From Cyanophora paradoxa (taxonomy: Eukaryota > Glaucocystophyceae > Cyanophorales > Cyanophoraceae), in the NCBI GenBank assembly GCA_004431415.1, contig QPMI01000516.1:62001-126000 (forward strand): a DNA stretch of 64,000 bases, written 5' to 3'. Of the stretch, positions 33,451 through 44,700 are shown piece by piece. Both the position numbers and the translations under genes were made by a program. Positions within the stretch are counted from its first letter, which is position 1, and each line of letters starts with the position of its first letter. The notes under the pieces are model-generated. The model was not told where the DNA came from, made no database searches, and saw only the letters and a list, made by a program, of their open reading frames with translations.

Positions 33451-36400
33451 ATGGGCGCGAAGGCGGCCGCGGTCTTCGCGCTGATCGTCCTGGCGTGGGC
33501 AGCTCCCCTCGTCGTAGCATGGCCGAGGTGCACACGCGCGTTGCCAGCAACGAGAACCGCGAGCGCGAGCGCGAGCGCCGGCGGGCCTGACCTGACCGCG
33601 AGCGCAGCATGATGGCGCTCATCCCGAACGGGAACGCCGTGAAGCGCAACGGGGCGCTCTGGCAAGGCGTCGGCCACAACCAGGCGTCGGGCCTGGGCGG
33701 CGAGAACGCGTTCGGTGCTTCCCGCGTGGACGTGCGCGAGTGCCGATCGAAGCCGACTCGCGGGCGCCGCGCAGGGAACGCGTTCAAGGCGGCGGGACAC
33801 GTATGGACGAAGGAGTTCTGCATGGCTGACACGGACGGCGACGGGTTCCACAACGGCTGGGAGCTGGGAGGTGGGGCAGGCGCCGCACCGCGCCCGCGCC
33901 CCCGAGGGCTCTCCTCACACGCGCACGCGCCTCGCGCCTCTCGCACTCAGACCCCTGCTGCGTATGGAAGGTCGGCGCAACGCCGGCGCGAACGACGGAT
34001 ATCACACACCCCTCCTACGCCGACAGGCGCGCCGCGCCGTACCCCCTCAGCCCGCTTTCCCTGAAACCCGTACCCCCGCAGCAAGCCCACGAGCCCCGGC
34101 TGCGTACCCCCTTCGCCGCCCTCGCCCCCCGCCCCGGTGCGGTACCCCGCTCGCCTTACCGTTCCCCGAAGCGAACTGAGCCGGGCCTCCTCAGGCCCCC
34201 GCTCCCCCGGCGCCCGCCCCGCCCGCGCCGGCCCGCCGGCCCGGCCCGCCCGCACCAGCCCGCCCGCCCCGGCCCCTCCCGCCCGCCCGCGCCGGCGCCT
34301 CCCGCCCCGGCCCGCCGGCCCCGGCTCCGCCCGCCCCGCTCCGGCCCCGGCCCCGCCCGCCCCGCGCCGGCCCCGCCCGGCGGGTCCCGAGGCCCCTGGG
34401 CCGCCCCGCGCATCGTACCCGCTGCGGTTCGCCTTTTTTCTCCCTCCCCCTCTTCCCCTTCTTTCCCGCGGCTGACCCTACCCCCCGCAGCCCGACCTGA
34501 TCCAGGCCCGCGCCGCTCCTCTCAGCGCCGTACCCCCTTCCTTCCGGCGCTCACGCGTACCCCCCAGGTCACGCTTCTGATGGACTACGGCATGTGGGTG
34601 GCGACACCTGCGGTCTGGCGAGCGTTCGCCACCGGCATCGCCTCGGTCGCCGGGGTACGCACTCGCACCTCGAAGAATCACGTACCCCCTGCCCACTTCC
34701 GCCCCCGCGGACAGGTACCCGTCGACCGCATCCGTCTTCTCTCCGCGATCTCGGGCAGCGTCATCGTCTCGTTCGCCGTGCGCACGTACCCCTCCCGACG
34801 CGTCCTCGCGACCGCATCTTTTCGATCGTGTACCCCTCCCCAGATCATGCCCGGGGACGATAACGACGACGTGGGGGCGCCCCTGGCCAGGATCCAGGCC
34901 GCAATAAACGATCGCTCCCTGGCCCCGGGCGGCCTCGCCGTCGACTTCTCACGTACCCCCCTCCCGCCCTCGACTCGCTACCGTACCCCTATCGCTGAAT
35001 TAAGTGCGCGCAGGGACGCGAGTTGTGTGGAGGGGAGCGGCCGCGAGCGGAGCGCTCCCGCCCGGACCGCAACCTCAGCCTCCCGCCGAGGTACCCCGGG
35101 CCTGCATTCCTGTACCCCCGGCCGGTCTTCTGATTGCGAACGCAGTCCGGACCGATCCCCGCACCAGCGCAGCCTGGTCCGGAGCCCGCCCCGGCCCCCG
35201 GTCCCGATCCGGCGCCGGCCCCCGTTTCCGACCCGGCGCCGGCCCCCGTTTCCGACCCGGCGCCGGCCCCCGTTCCCGATCCGGCCCCGGCGCCGGACCC
35301 TACCCAATCCGGCAGCAGTCCCAGCCCGGCCCCCATCGGGGTCGAGAGGCGAGTTCAAAGCGCCCGGTACCCCTCCCTCGCCCCCCGCGGCTTACGCTGT
35401 ACCCCCCGCAGCCTCCGCTGGCTGCTTCTGGGCCTCAGCTTGGCGGCACAGGTCCGCGCCCTGTACCCGGCTGCTTTCGTCTGCCGTACCCCCTTCTCAT
35501 CGCGTACCCCAGATCGCTGTGGTCGTGGGAGCCCTGCGAATCCTCGCCTCGCCGCTCCTGCAGGTCTACCCACCCCGCCTCGAGCCGCGTACCCCCCTTC
35601 CGACGCGCCCCCACAGGGCAAGATCCCCTTCGGGCCGGGGCGCTTCCTGAGCTTCCGGGTTCGAACCCGTACCCCCGACGATCCCGTACCCTCTGACCTA
35701 ACCGACGGCGTACCCCCCCCGGCAGCCCCTGGGCCTCTGGTTGGACCTCACGGCTGGAGAGGCGTCTGCCGTGCGCGCTTGTTTCTGTAACCCCTTTCCT
35801 TCCGCTCACGTACCCCCAGGTCTTTTTCTACATCGGGCTCAACGCGTGGTGGGCGGTCTACTTTGCGCGGGCGTCGATGAAGGTCCGAAGCAGCGTACCC
35901 TTCTCAAGCCCCCCCTTCCCTTGACCGCCGGGGTAGACCGACAGCTGGGTGGGCGTGACGGCGGACGTCACGGGATACCTCGCCCAGCTCCAGGTACCCC
36001 CCAACCCCGCCTAGCGTTTCCCGCACTACTTTATTCTGAGTACCCCGGGCAGACCCTGTTCATTCTGCTGCCCGTGGCGCGCAACAGCGCCTGGCTGCCC
36101 CTCATCGGCGTACCCTGGGAGCGTGCCGTCCGCGTGCGCCCGTACCCCCTCCCCTCCCTTCCTTTCCTCCCGCGCTTCTCTTTGACGCCTGTACCCCCGT
36201 CCCCCAGTTCCACCGCTGGATCGGCGTGCTGGTGCGTACCGCTCCCTCCTCCTCCCCCCACCTCCTCCCCCCTCACTACCCCCCTCACCTCCCTCTCAGA
36301 TGGTGCTCTCGACTGCTGCGCACGGGGTCTGCATGTACCTCTACTACAGCGGCATGGGGCTGGGCCTCGACTTCATCCTGACGGTCCGCCCCCGTTCCCC

Positions 36401-39183
36401 GTCGATTGCATATGTACCAGCTGCTTTAAGACTAGGCTGATAATAACGAGGCTTATAGCTTAGTCGGTCAGCGTATGAGCTCTTACATCTTATATATAGC
36501 CGCCTCGTCCGCCCCCGCCGCCCCGTCCGCCACGTCCGCCCCGTTCTGACCTCTTCTCTCCTCCCGCCCAGTGGGACGCGTCGTCGGCGGGCCCGAACAA
36601 CCTGGCGGGGGCCGCCTCGGGGGCCGCCCTCTGCGCCCTCGGCCTCCTCTCGATGCCCGTCATCCGCCGCCGCCTCTTCGAGGTGCGCCCTCCCTCCCCC
36701 CCCTTGTCTCTGCCACTCAGTCTCTCTCTCTCCCCCCCCCCTCCTTTCGCCGCAGCTCTTCTACTACGCGCACATCCTGCTCTTCCCCGTCGCCTTTGTG
36801 CTTGCATGCCTCCACCTGTGCGGCCCCCGCCCCTCCGCCGTCCCTTTAAGAGCTCGGCCCTCGTTTTAAGAGCTCGGCCCTCTTTACTTAGCGCCTCTTC
36901 TCCTCCGCAGGGCGAGCACGGCGGCGTACGCGGGGCCCGGCGTCGCCCTCCTCGCCATCGACTGGCTCCTGTGCGCCCCCTCTGAGCTCACTCAAACTCT
37001 CTTTGAGCTGATTTCTTCGCAGGCGGCTGTGGAAGGGGCGGGCGCGCTCGACGGAGGTGCTCGCCATCCGCCGCGAGTCCCCCGACGTCGTCCGGTGAGC
37101 GCGCAAGGGGCGGGAGGAAGGGACCGTGCCCTTAGAACGAGAGGGAATGTCAGAAGAAGAAATGTTAGCACTCCTGGCCCGCCTGACGCCCCCGCGCGCG
37201 CCCTCCTGACAGGCTGGACCTGCGCAAGCGCGGCTTCCGCGCCTCGGGCCCCGCCCAGTACGTCTTCCTCCAGGTGCCATACCCCCCTCCGCCTTCCCCC
37301 CCCCTCCCCCCCGCCGGCCGCTTCGTTCTCACGTCGTTGTTCGCCGCAGGTCCCGTCCCTGGCCCCGCTCCAGTGGCACCCCTTCTCCATATCCAGGTCC
37401 GATTCAGAACCGCTTCTTTCCTTTTCGAATACGATAGATGGAAAGGAAGAATTTTGTGCTATTAGCTATAGTATCTGCCTATCAAATTAAACCTTCTATC
37501 TAACCTAACCTACCTTAATCTACCTTATCTACCTGAAACCACCTCAACCTCCTATCCATCGAACGGATCTCTGACGTCTCACGACAGCGGCCCGCGGGAG
37601 GACGGCGAGCTGACGCTGCACGTGCGGACCCTCGGCCCCTCCTCGTGGACAGGCAAGCTCGGCGCCCTCGCCGACGCCTGGGCCGAGGTGCGTAGATCAG
37701 ATCCGATCTAGAGCACGCTTGTAGAGTCTAGCTCCATATTCCAGGGCCGAGGCCGGGTATGTAGACCTTGTATGTAGGCCGGGCCGAGGTGCGGGGCGCC
37801 GCCGCCCCATGCCCCCATCTAGAAGCGGGAACCTTCTGCTCCGTTAGGTACAATAACGGGCTTCCGTCCGATGGGAGCAAGACCTGGAGCCGCGCGCCCG
37901 CGTCCTCTCACCTCGCCCCTCGTCCGCCGCAGGGCTGCCGCGAGCCGATCGCGGTGCGGATCGACGGGCCCTACGGGCGCCCGGGCCTCCCCCTTGACCG
38001 CTACCGATCCGTAGCATTCGCCGTCGGCGGCATCGGTGCGCGAGGCCGCCCCGCCGCCAGAGAGCGGCGCCGGCGCTCGAGCCAGCCGATTTGGGCCGAA
38101 TTTACGAGCGGCGAGAGCTGTCCTGACCGCCGCGCCGCGCAGGCGTCACGCCGGCGCTCAACGCGCTCGAGTGGCTCGTCAAGGATAGCGAGGTCCGCTC
38201 TCCTTTCCCACGCCCTCGCCCGGCGCCGTCGCAGCTTCAGCAGAGCCGCGCCCCGACACCCGTGCCCGTGCTCGCGCCTTACGTTTAATTTCGTTTCGGC
38301 GCAGGTGCTCCTGCGGGTCGACTTCCTGTGGAGCTCGCGCGACGAGGGCACCGTCCGGGCCTTCGCCGGTGCTCCAAATTAAAGCGCTCTAGATCTAGAT
38401 CTTCGGAAGCGCAGAAGCTAGAGGCCGGAGGCGAGGGGGATTGAAGGCGCCCTCCGCCGCTCCACGCCCGCCTAGAGGAGAGGGAGGGAGGGCCAGCTGA
38501 CCGGGCGGGGCACCGCAGATCAAATCGAGAGGCTGCGGGCGAAGCTCGAGGCCCGCGGCGCGGTCTCCCGGTTCGTCATCACGGTCACACGGCCCGCTCA
38601 GGTGAGCGCGAGCGCCCTTTCATTAAACTCTGCTGTGCCCCGCTCCGCATCCTGGGGGCCGCCGCTTTTGTTGAGCTCTGCTGCGCTGACGGCGGCGCCC
38701 GACAGGGCGCGCCGCTGCCGCCGGCCTTGGTCGCGTCGGGCCGGCCCGACCTGAGCGGTGCGCCCAGCCGATCGCCAGCGCTTCTTCCAGTCCGCCGCTT
38801 TCTGACGCCGGCGCCCGCCCGCCCGCCCGCCGCCCCCGCAGACTTTGTGGCGCACGCGAGCGGCGGGAGCAGCGGCGCCCCTGTCGCTCTCTTCCTCTGC
38901 GGGCCGGTGCGGGATAAGAAAGCATTTGGTCCTTAAGAATTCTTTAAAAACGATCGTTTAGGGTTTTTGTGCTCTTCCTCTGCGGGCCGGCGCCTGGGGC
39001 TCTAGACCTTATGTCTCCGCCACATATTATCTCTACATGCCCGCCTGTTCCCCTCCCTCCCTCCGCCTCTGATCCGCCCCGCCGCAGGAGGGCCTGGTGG
39101 CGGGGGCGGAGCGGGCGGCGCACGAGGAGTGCCGCCGCGGTGGCTCGCCCTTCCACGTCCATAAGGAGACCTTCGAGCTGTAG
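33451..39183 (+). CDS. Temptin-domain / SEA-like / ferric-reductase (NOX-type) fusion, more than 20 exons
   Basis: Exon 1 (33451-33527) codes a signal peptide, MGAKAAAVFALIVLAWAAPL. Exon 2 (33608 on) and exon 3 (33776-33870) give a temptin-like domain: LIPNGNAVKRNG, GVGHNQASGLGGENAFG, FKAAGHVWTKEFCMADTDGD and NGWELG. Exons at 34567-34940 read VTLLMDYGMWVATPAVWRAF, DRIRLLSAISGSVIVSFAV and MPGDDNDDVGAPLARIQAAI, a SEA-like pattern. A Pro/Ala-rich linker follows (about 35200-35340). From about 35510 comes the ferric-reductase core: VFFYIGLNAWWAVYFARASM, TLFILLPVARNSAWLPLIG, FHRWIGVL with AAHG, and LFYYAHILLFPVAFVLACLH, supplying His pairs for heme. Then come the FAD site LQWHPFSIS, the NADPH-binding IDGPYGRPGLP and FAVGGIGVTPALNALEW, LFLCGP, and the terminal FHVHKETFEL with stop at 39181-39183. 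It should pass electrons from cytosolic NAD(P)H through heme to Fe(III) or O2 outside. The temptin fusion is unusual. Confidence 0.83.
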
Positions 39184-39261
39184 GCTAAGGCTTAGGCTTG
39201 GACCCAAGCTTTAGAAATGAATTCGCTTCAGGCTGGCATGCAGGAGACCTTCGAGCTGTAG
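38889..39261 (+). repeat. Two short duplications at the reductase gene 3' end
   Basis: CTCTTCCTCTGCGGGCCGG, coding the LFLCGP motif, occurs at 38889-38907 and again at 38972-38990. AGGAGACCTTCGAGCTGTAG, the last codons and stop, occurs at 39164-39183 and again at 39242-39261. The two pairs are spaced 83 and 78 bp, about one intron length. Confidence 0.75.
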
Positions 39262-40270
39262 CAGGCTTGATTTCTCAGCCTTCTCAGTGGCCTTTTTTTC
39301 TTGTGTCGGCTTCTTTGAATTCGGCTTGAAGCGAAGTAAGCTGTCCCGCTGGGATCAGGGCGGGATCCCGAGTTGTCTTCATTTTTGATAGTAGAAGCAT
39401 TCTGTTCGCCATCGAGATCAGCGGCAGGCTGACCGGTCACGGATTGATCGTACCATCAATGCTCTTTTCAATAATATTTTGGTTGCTTGGCTCTGGCCCT
39501 GGACCTCTTGTTAGTCTTTGGTTGTCAGAGTTTTGAGAAACTTTTGAGTGGGGCGAAACCCCCGTAGGTAAAAGATAATTGTATGGCTAGCTATAGGTTA
39601 CGATAGCTCTCAATTCCCCGCGCGTTTTCGCTTCCGGCGCGTGTTTCTCGCAACTCGTTAGGTTTTTTAATATTCGACTCTGGACTGAGTAACTAGGGGC
39701 CCGGCCGCGTTTGGCGCGCCGGGGGTGCAAGGGGGGAATCGGGATCTAATGAAAGAGTAGTAGTGGCACGAACATGCACGGGGCAGATGTAGTTCGACCC
39801 CGGCCCAGCGCGCGCGGCAGGTTGAAGTAGTAAAGATATTATATATGATTGAAAAGAATAGAAAAGGGCTGATATGCAGACGCTGCGATCTAACCGAATA
39901 TATAAAGAAAAGTGTGAATGAAAGGCCAGATTCAGCGCACTGTATATGAAAGATTGTTCTGGAGCGGAAAAACGCTGCGCATCATTTGTGTTCGCGCGGC
40001 CTACCCCTAACCCTGAACAGCTGGCTAAAAGATGATGGTGTTGTCTGCAGAGGGCTCGCCGTAAACAATATAGGCTCGAATTCGGCGGCGTCCCGAGCGC
40101 AGCGAGAGAGCACGGTCTCGAAGGCCTGTCCTCGGCTACGATCAGCGGCCCAGCTAGGCAGCGGCGCAACCGGTTTTCCCGTGCAAGCTCAAGCACGAGT
40201 GCCGGCAGCGTGCACGTGCTCAGCTGCAGGCAGCGGCGCGTGCTCGCTGCGGTGCAAGCTGGATGCAATG
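39262..40270. other. Intergenic; dispersed repeat copy 2, no supported gene
   Basis: Contains the inverted 23-nt repeat at 39548-39570 (matching 18865-18887) and AT-richer sequence around 39840-39960. Frames at 39693-40268 (minus) have no domain and mixed composition. Confidence 0.4.
39548..39570 (-). repeat. 23-nt dispersed repeat, copy 2
   Basis: Reverse complement of the copy at 18865-18887 with one mismatch. It sits in intergenic sequence downstream of the reductase gene. Confidence 0.4.
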
Positions 40271-40316
40271 AAAATTAGTCCACGCAGCACGGGTACCCTG
40301 CGGCGTAGGCTGCGCA

Positions 40317-40525
40317 GTGCGACGAAGCGGAAATCTAGAGGATCCCCGGAGACGTTGACAGGTAGAGAGAAGTGGTTCCATGCAGAACCGCGCAGCGAAT
40401 TCGAAGAGCAAGGCGTACGCGACGTCGACGCACTGCGCATGCGAGGAAGCCGAAATCTAGAGGAGACAGCTAGGGAGAACTGGTTCCATGCAGAACCGCG
40501 CAAGGAATTCGAAGACCGGAGTTAG
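40317..40525 (+). repeat. Tandem repeat with 108-bp period in an open frame
   Basis: Two copies of a block share GAAATCTAGAGGA and TGGTTCCATGCAGAACCGCG; the latter starts at 40373 and 40481, exactly 108 bp apart. In one plus-strand frame the copies read REKWFHAEPRSEFEE and RENWFHAEPRKEFED, with several differences conservative at the protein level. The frame is open from 39986 to 40525. I cannot tell whether it is a real gene. Confidence 0.5.
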
Positions 40526-41735
40526 AGAGAAGTTAGTTTTCCCCTCGAAAACCACTTTTTCCCCTCGAATTCGACGCTCGAAAGTCGAGAGCTGACCGGT
40601 TCACCGAGCCAATCGGATCGCGAATAACCGACAATTTCGTTGCAAGCTGGCCCTCGAAAACGGCCTCATAGAAAACTTTTGGCTGAAGCGAGGGAACGGG
40701 AAGCAAGGGGGCCCCCTTCCCCCCTTGCAACTATGGATACGATATGGAGGGTCGGGGCTCCCTTCAGCTTTGAGCATGACTAAGTCCAAATTCAAGTTCT
40801 AAAATTTAGTCGCTTAAACGGGCCTCTTGAGACTCCGAAAGACTGATCTGAGACCTCTGATCATGAGTGGAGTGCAGGTTTGCGAGGGCGGACCACGCTC
40901 GCGCACGGCTCGCAACTTTCTTTCTCTCTTTGCGATAAGAAGCCTTGAAGAACTTCGGAACCGCAGCCAAGGCCTAGGATATACATACTGGGCGGATACG
41001 TAGGGGTACAGAATCGCGGATCATTGCCGCAGTGCAAGCCGCTCAGAATCAGCATATGCATCTCATGCATGACCAACCCTGCAATAGCGGGATGCGCAAT
41101 CTGGTCGGCAAAAAGCGTTGAACATTGGCTTGGGCTGTTGTTGAGCATTTTTGAACACTACAAGAATCCAGAAATGCAGATCGATATCACGAAACATGTA
41201 CACCACAAACAGAGCGCGACAGGCCACTCTCATCAGAATCTCAGGGCCTTTCCAACATACATCAGTTCGGGATTGACTCATTAAAGTTCGGTCGCTCGAT
41301 ATGCGAATAATTTATTCTTTCATACAATAATGCACACGTGGTACGTGTATACTCAATCAAAACCATCATGGCGCCAGCTGTACCACTGCCGGAAAAATGC
41401 GGGCTGGCTATGCGCTAGAAAAAGAAACTACGTTGACAGATCTACAAGACTGGACTCGTGGGATACACTGTGGCACGCGATGAGACTCCAGCACTAGCAA
41501 TTGAAACCAGATAAAGAGCGCATGACTACGCTCCGGCACTAGCGGTGTTGATCAAAATCGAAAACTACGCAGCATAAATATCTTCTCGTCCGTTACCGAC
41601 CAATGTATTATGGCGTTACCGCAGTAGTACATTATGAATGCACTTATAGCCTTCTCACTTACAAAAAGAAAATTAAGCACGCCCTAGCTATAGGTTGCAT
41701 AGGACGCTAGAGAGCATACGTTGCATTGAAAAGAC
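40526..41735. other. Intergenic; nothing recognised
   Basis: Moderate GC, short frames only. A minus-strand stretch at about 41150-40990 has some exon-like character (HMLILSGLHCGNDPRFC), but splice support and homology are lacking. 41290-41700 is AT-rich spacer before the 3' end of the long receptor gene. Confidence 0.4.
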
Positions 41736-44700
41736 TCATTTACTAATATTATTAGAGGGCGCCGTTGCGCGGCGCCCGTGTGCGGCTGTTCTACGCATGG
41801 GACTTGGGGGAGCGGTCTCCGAGAGAGGCAGGAGCGGTGGGGCGGGAGCGATAAGGGGCGGGCGCGGATCCCTCGAGATGTGGCTGGGGCTCGCCGGCGT
41901 TGACACAGTTCTCCTGCCCGCCGCGATTGGCCGCCTGAACAATCTCTGGGGGCCGGACGGCCTCGGATCGGATTCGAATTCCCGCACCGATTCCGCGTCG
42001 CGCACTTGCTCTTCTACGTCGTGCATATGTGCGGGGTTGACGCGATGAGCGGCTGCTGGCAAGGCGCCGCTTGAACTGGAGCGGAATGCCTCCCTTGCAA
42101 TTGCCCTCGAGCTCCCAGCTGCAGCTAGCCACCATGGGCGCGAGTCGTGGCGGCTTTCGTCACGAAGTCGAGGAGGAGGTGGCGCGGACTCGAAAGACTG
42201 GACATGAAGGCGCGGCTCCGGAGAAGAAGCGGCTGTGGGCATCGGCATGGGGGCAGATCTGGACTGCTCCAAGATGAGCGAACTCGCAGAGGCTGAGGCG
42301 AGCATCTCGAATTCGACGTGATTCAGCACGGCAGGCGCCGGATTTGGTGTGCCACTCGGGCTATCTGACGGAGACAGACGGCTGCTGAACGAAACGTTCC
42401 ACCCGGACGGCGATGGTGGAACACCCACGCAGCGTTCGGGACTGTTTGTCTTGGAATTCGAAGCTGTCGCCCGAGCAGCTTCCGCCTCCCGAAGCGTCGA
42501 CGTCGATGTCGATGTGGAAGCAGCGGGTTCGACGACCGGAATCTCTACATGGAGAGGAAGCAAAAGGCGAGAGCTAGCGCTTCTGTGAGAAGACCGGAGT
42601 TCGAGCTCCGCCCCTTCTTCAAGGTCCAAAGTCGCTGCCTCTTGCGCTGGGGGCCGCCATGGTTCTTCGATGTCTCTGTTGATCATGGCAGCGCAACTAG
42701 TACTGTTCGTTGTCATGCCTTTCGGAGGAGACGGTTCCAGAAGTCGGGTTTGGACGTGCACGAATCGAGCCTTCTTCGGTGCTGGTGTTGCGGAGAAAAG
42801 AATTCCACTGTCGACGTCGATGTCGAGTCGTGCGGGCGTCGCATCTTGAACGGGCAGAATCCAGTTGCCGTCATCGACATCGTCGTCTTCTAGATCTTTA
42901 CATGTCATAGGCATCCGTGCTCGCACCGCAGAAGCGCTAGCTGCCGACGGTGTTGAGGCGCTAGCGCCGCAAGGCGCCGGCTCGGCAGGCACTGTCCAGG
43001 ATTCCTTCGAATTCGAGTTTCCGGAGGCGCCTGGCGACTCCGAGCTAGAGCCGCTTCCGGGCTCGAGTGCACCGGAGTTACCGTTAACGTTCTTCAGACC
43101 GGAACAGGCCGCGGCCATGTGCGTCGACGTCGACGTCGAGACTCCGTCTGAATGAGGCTGCAGGGCTTCAACACGGCGGTGACGGCGCTTCCGGGCGACA
43201 CGACGGAGGGCGAACGCGACGACAACCGCTGCGCCGACCACGAAGGCCGCCACCAAAGCGACGCTGACGGCCATCGTCAAGGACGACGAGCTCGAGCGTG
43301 CAGCGTCACTTTCAGATGCCGGCGGCGTGGGTTCAGCTGAAGCCACCCATCGGAAGGCTTGCGTGATGGTAATCGTCTCGAACTCGTTGGTAGGGCTCTC
43401 AATCACAACATCGTATGAAGTGTTTGGCTTGAATGCCGCCAGCAACACTCGCTTCTGCAACGCACCAGGGAATGCAGGCGCATCTGAACAAGTGAGCGAT
43501 TGCAAGCGCATTAGAGAAGAAGTCGCAATTCGAAGGCAATTGCTAGATTGAGCCGAAAGGATGCAAGCACCGAACGTGATCGTACTGTCGTCGATGATGC
43601 GAGCGTTCTTCGCAGGGATGCGGCTAGAGATGCTAGCAATGAAGACTGTTACGGATTTGCCGACAGGAAAGTTGGACCCAGAAACGAGGAAAGTCTCGCC
43701 TCCAGCCTGCGAAAAACAGTACGGTAAATAATCGCAGTTGTGCACAGTAAGAAGCGCAATTTTAATCTCCATGACCAACGCACCAGTGTGGCCTTGAAGA
43801 CGCTGGCGTCCTTGATAACAAACGTTCCATCGCCGAGTCTGGAAACCGGAGCGCCAGCAACACTGGTGATTGACGTTTTTGACTCTGCAGATCGAGACCA
43901 CGCGTTAATACGAGAGCGTGCAAGCGTGCTGTTTCCATCCCGGAATCCCGCGAACCCGTTTGACTCGACGGGCTCGGGCTCGGCGTCTCCGTCGGCGACG
44001 GGCTGGGCGACGGGCTCGGGCTCGGCGTCTCCGTCGGCGAGGGGCTGGGCGACGGGCTCGGGCTCGGCGTCTCCGTCGGCGACGGGCTGGGCGACGGGCT
44101 CGGGCTCGGCGTCTCCGTCGGCGAGGGGCTGGGCGACGGGCTCGGGCTCGGCGTCTCCGTCGGCGACGGGCTGGGCGACGGGCTCGGGCTCGGCGTCTCC
44201 GTCGGCGACGGGCTGGGCGACGGGCTCGGGCTCGGCGTCTCCGTCGGCGACGGGCTGGGCGACGGGCTCGGGCTCGGCGTCTCCGCCGGCGACGGGCTGG
44301 GCGACGGGCTCGGGCTCGGCGTCTCCGTCGGCGACGGGCTGGGCGACGGGCTCGGGCTCGGCGTCTCCGTCGGCGACGGGCTGGGCGACGGGCTGGGGCT
44401 GGGCGTCTCCGTCGGCGAGGGGCTGGGCGACGGGCTCGGGCTCGGCGTCTCCGTCGGCGACGGGCTGGGCGACGGGCTCGGGCTCGGCGTCTCCGCCGGC
44501 GACGGGCTGGGCGACGGGCTCGGCTCGGCGTCTCCGTCGGCGACGGGCTGGGCGACGGGCTCGGGCTCGGCGTCTCCGTCGGCGACGGGCTGGGCGACGG
44601 GCTCGGGCTCGGCGTCTCCACCGGCGAGGGGCTGGGCGACGGGCTCGGGCTCGGCGTCTCCGTCAGCGAGGGGCTGGGCGACGGGCTCGGGCTCGGCGTC

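Noticed and set aside
32885-33946. 353-codon minus-strand ORF
   Set aside because: Overlaps the well-supported signal-peptide and temptin exons on the plus strand and is Arg/Ala/Ser-rich without domains.
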